A stretch of DNA of 6,538 nucleotides from an uncultured Clostridium sp. GTDB taxonomy: Bacteria > Bacillota_A > Clostridia > Lachnospirales > Lachnospiraceae. The first letter of the stretch is position 1; every line of letters starts with the position of its first letter. The stretch lies in the NCBI GenBank assembly GCA_900556965.1, contig USQV01000062.1:1-6538 (forward strand). Direction: 5' to 3'. The translations under genes were made by a program, and so were the position numbers. The notes under the pieces are model-generated. The model worked only from the letters and a program-made list of their open reading frames with translations. It had not been told where the DNA came from and made no database searches. Shown piece after piece: positions 5,530 through 6,538 of the stretch.

Positions 5530-6489
5530 CTATAACCGTTCTTTGATCAGCGCCTCCAATTCCTCCATGGAGGAGACCATATTGATGTCGTTTCTTAAAG
5601 CCGCCGAATTGGGATAGCCCGCCGTATACCATGAAACGTGCTTCCGCATCTCCCGCATTCCGGCCAGCTCGCCCTTAAACTTTAACATCATCCTTCCGTG
5701 GCGCAGGATCATCTCCTTTAGCTCCTCGACAGACGGTCTTTCCGGCTTTCTTCCCGTATCCAGATACTCCGTGATCTCACGGAAGATCCACGGATTTCCC
5801 TTCGCGCCCCGTGCCACCATGATACCGTCACAGCCTGTCGTATCCACAAGACGCTTTGCGTCCTCCGCCGTAAATACGTCACCGTTTCCGATTACCGGGA
5901 TGCGGACTGCCTCCTTAACCCGGCGGATAATATCCCAGTCCGCCTTTCCGGAATAGAACTGCTCCCTTGTCCTGCCATGGACTGCCACCGCGGCCACACC
6001 GCAGGCCTCTGCGATCTTTGCGATCTCCACGGCATTTACGGAGGCATCGTCAAAGCCCTTCCGGATCTTAACCGTTACCGGCTTCTTCACCGCCTTCACC
6101 ATTGCCGAAAGGATCTCCTCCACCAGAGCGGGATCCTTCATTAACGCAGAGCCCTCGCCGTTTTTCACAATTTTCGGCACCGGACAGCCCATATTGATAT
6201 CAAAGATATCGTAGGGGCTTTCCTCGAGCCGGGCAGCGATATCGGAAAGGATATGGGGATCTGAGCCGAACAGCTGCAGCGAAACGGGACGCTCCCGCTC
6301 ATCCACCTGCAAAAGCTCCTTTGTATTTCTGTTATTATACAAGACTGCCTTGGCACTCACCATCTCCATACAGACCAGTCCGCAGCCCTGTTCTCTGCAG
6401 AGCACGCGATACGGCAGATCCGTGACCCCGGCCATCGGTGCGAGGATCACATTATTTTCCAGCATTACATTTCCTATTTTCAGCTTCAT
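5530..6489 (-). CDS. dusB: tRNA-dihydrouridine synthase (DusB family)
   Basis: This FMN-dependent enzyme reduces a uridine to dihydrouridine in the tRNA D-loop, using NAD(P)H. I choose the 319-residue form. The barrel begins with the FMN loop APMAGVTD (17-24). FDINMGCPVPK carries catalytic Cys102, and the later landmarks are KIRKGFD (141-147), HGRTREQFYSG (171-181), GNGDV (201-205) and GIMVARGAKGNPW (222-234). The C-terminal helical domain with KHVSWYTAGYPNSAALR is DusB-like, and the length fits E. coli DusB (about 321). A start eight codons upstream, at 6513, is possible but has no ribosome site, whereas GAAAGGA lies eight bases before the chosen ATG. It converges on gntR, shares its terminator, and has no obvious tie to sugar-acid metabolism. 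Confidence 0.93.
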   Translation of the reverse strand: MKLKIGNVMLENNVILAPMAGVTDLPYRVLCREQGCGLVCMEMVSAKAVLYNNRNTKELLQVDERERPVSLQLFGSDPHILSDIAARLEESPYDIFDINMGCPVPKIVKNGEGSALMKDPALVEEILSAMVKAVKKPVTVKIRKGFDDASVNAVEIAKIAEACGVAAVAVHGRTREQFYSGKADWDIIRRVKEAVRIPVIGNGDVFTAEDAKRLVDTTGCDGIMVARGAKGNPWIFREITEYLDTGRKPERPSVEELKEMILRHGRMMLKFKGELAGMREMRKHVSWYTAGYPNSAALRNDINMVSSMEELEALIKERL

Positions 6490-6497
6490 AAATAAAA

Positions 6498-6504
6498 TCC
6501 TTTC
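6498..6504 (-). promoter_or_regulatory. Ribosome binding site that fixes the dusB start
   Basis: GAAAGGA on the minus strand lies eight bases before the ATG at 6489. The alternative ATG at 6513 is preceded by pyrimidine-rich sequence with no purine-rich ribosome site, so the downstream start is favoured. Confidence 0.65.
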
Positions 6505-6538
6505 GTTTGCCATAGGCGGAAACCCACTACCTTCAGGT

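Noticed and set aside
1..6538. Searched by eye for CRISPR arrays, tRNA/rRNA genes, insertion sequences, attachment sites and defence or toxin-antitoxin genes
   Set aside because: No regular spaced repeats, transposase-like frames, terminal inverted repeats or tRNA-like cloverleafs were seen. The window is densely filled by ordinary metabolic and housekeeping genes.

Overview
The window looks like chromosomal DNA from a gut-type Firmicute, most likely Lachnospiraceae (Clostridium/Enterocloster/Blautia-like). This is inferred from the Gram-positive lipoprotein with an Ala/Thr/Asp-rich linker, strong AGGAGG-type ribosome sites, consensus sigma-A promoters and mid-range GC. The species cannot be fixed from the sequence alone.

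Layout. Positions 1-4446 hold one minus-strand gene series, read right to left: a zinc-dependent medium-chain dehydrogenase (4446-3412), the TRAP transporter solute-binding lipoprotein dctP (3312-2197), the small permease dctQ (2114-1605), the large permease dctM (1612-326, overlapping dctQ by 8 bp), and the first 77 codons of a tagaturonate reductase (uxaB, 231-1, cut by the window edge). Stem-loops lie in the dehydrogenase/dctP, dctP/dctQ and dctM/uxaB gaps. A 302-bp divergent control region (4447-4748) separates this operon from a plus-strand GntR/FCD-type repressor gene (4749-5423). A bidirectional terminator (5443-5504) closes the repressor gene and the convergent tRNA-dihydrouridine synthase gene dusB (6489-5530), which is housekeeping and probably unrelated.

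How it works together (inference). The repressor probably controls both itself and the operon. The operon promoter is a perfect TTGACA-17-TATAAT, and the gntR promoter is an extended -10 type. Each has, at its predicted start site, a one-mismatch copy of the palindrome GTTGTATACAAC. The TRAP system would import a sugar acid, the dehydrogenase would oxidise it to a keto-uronate, and UxaB would reduce D-tagaturonate to D-altronate for the Ashwell (hexuronate) route. The simplest substrate guess is L-galactonate, by analogy with E. coli LgoD feeding UxaB, but other hexonates or hexuronates are possible.

Nothing here is a clearly new class of system. The most informative parts are the matched pair of operators and the uncommon grouping of a hexonate-dehydrogenase-like enzyme with a TRAP transporter and UxaB.
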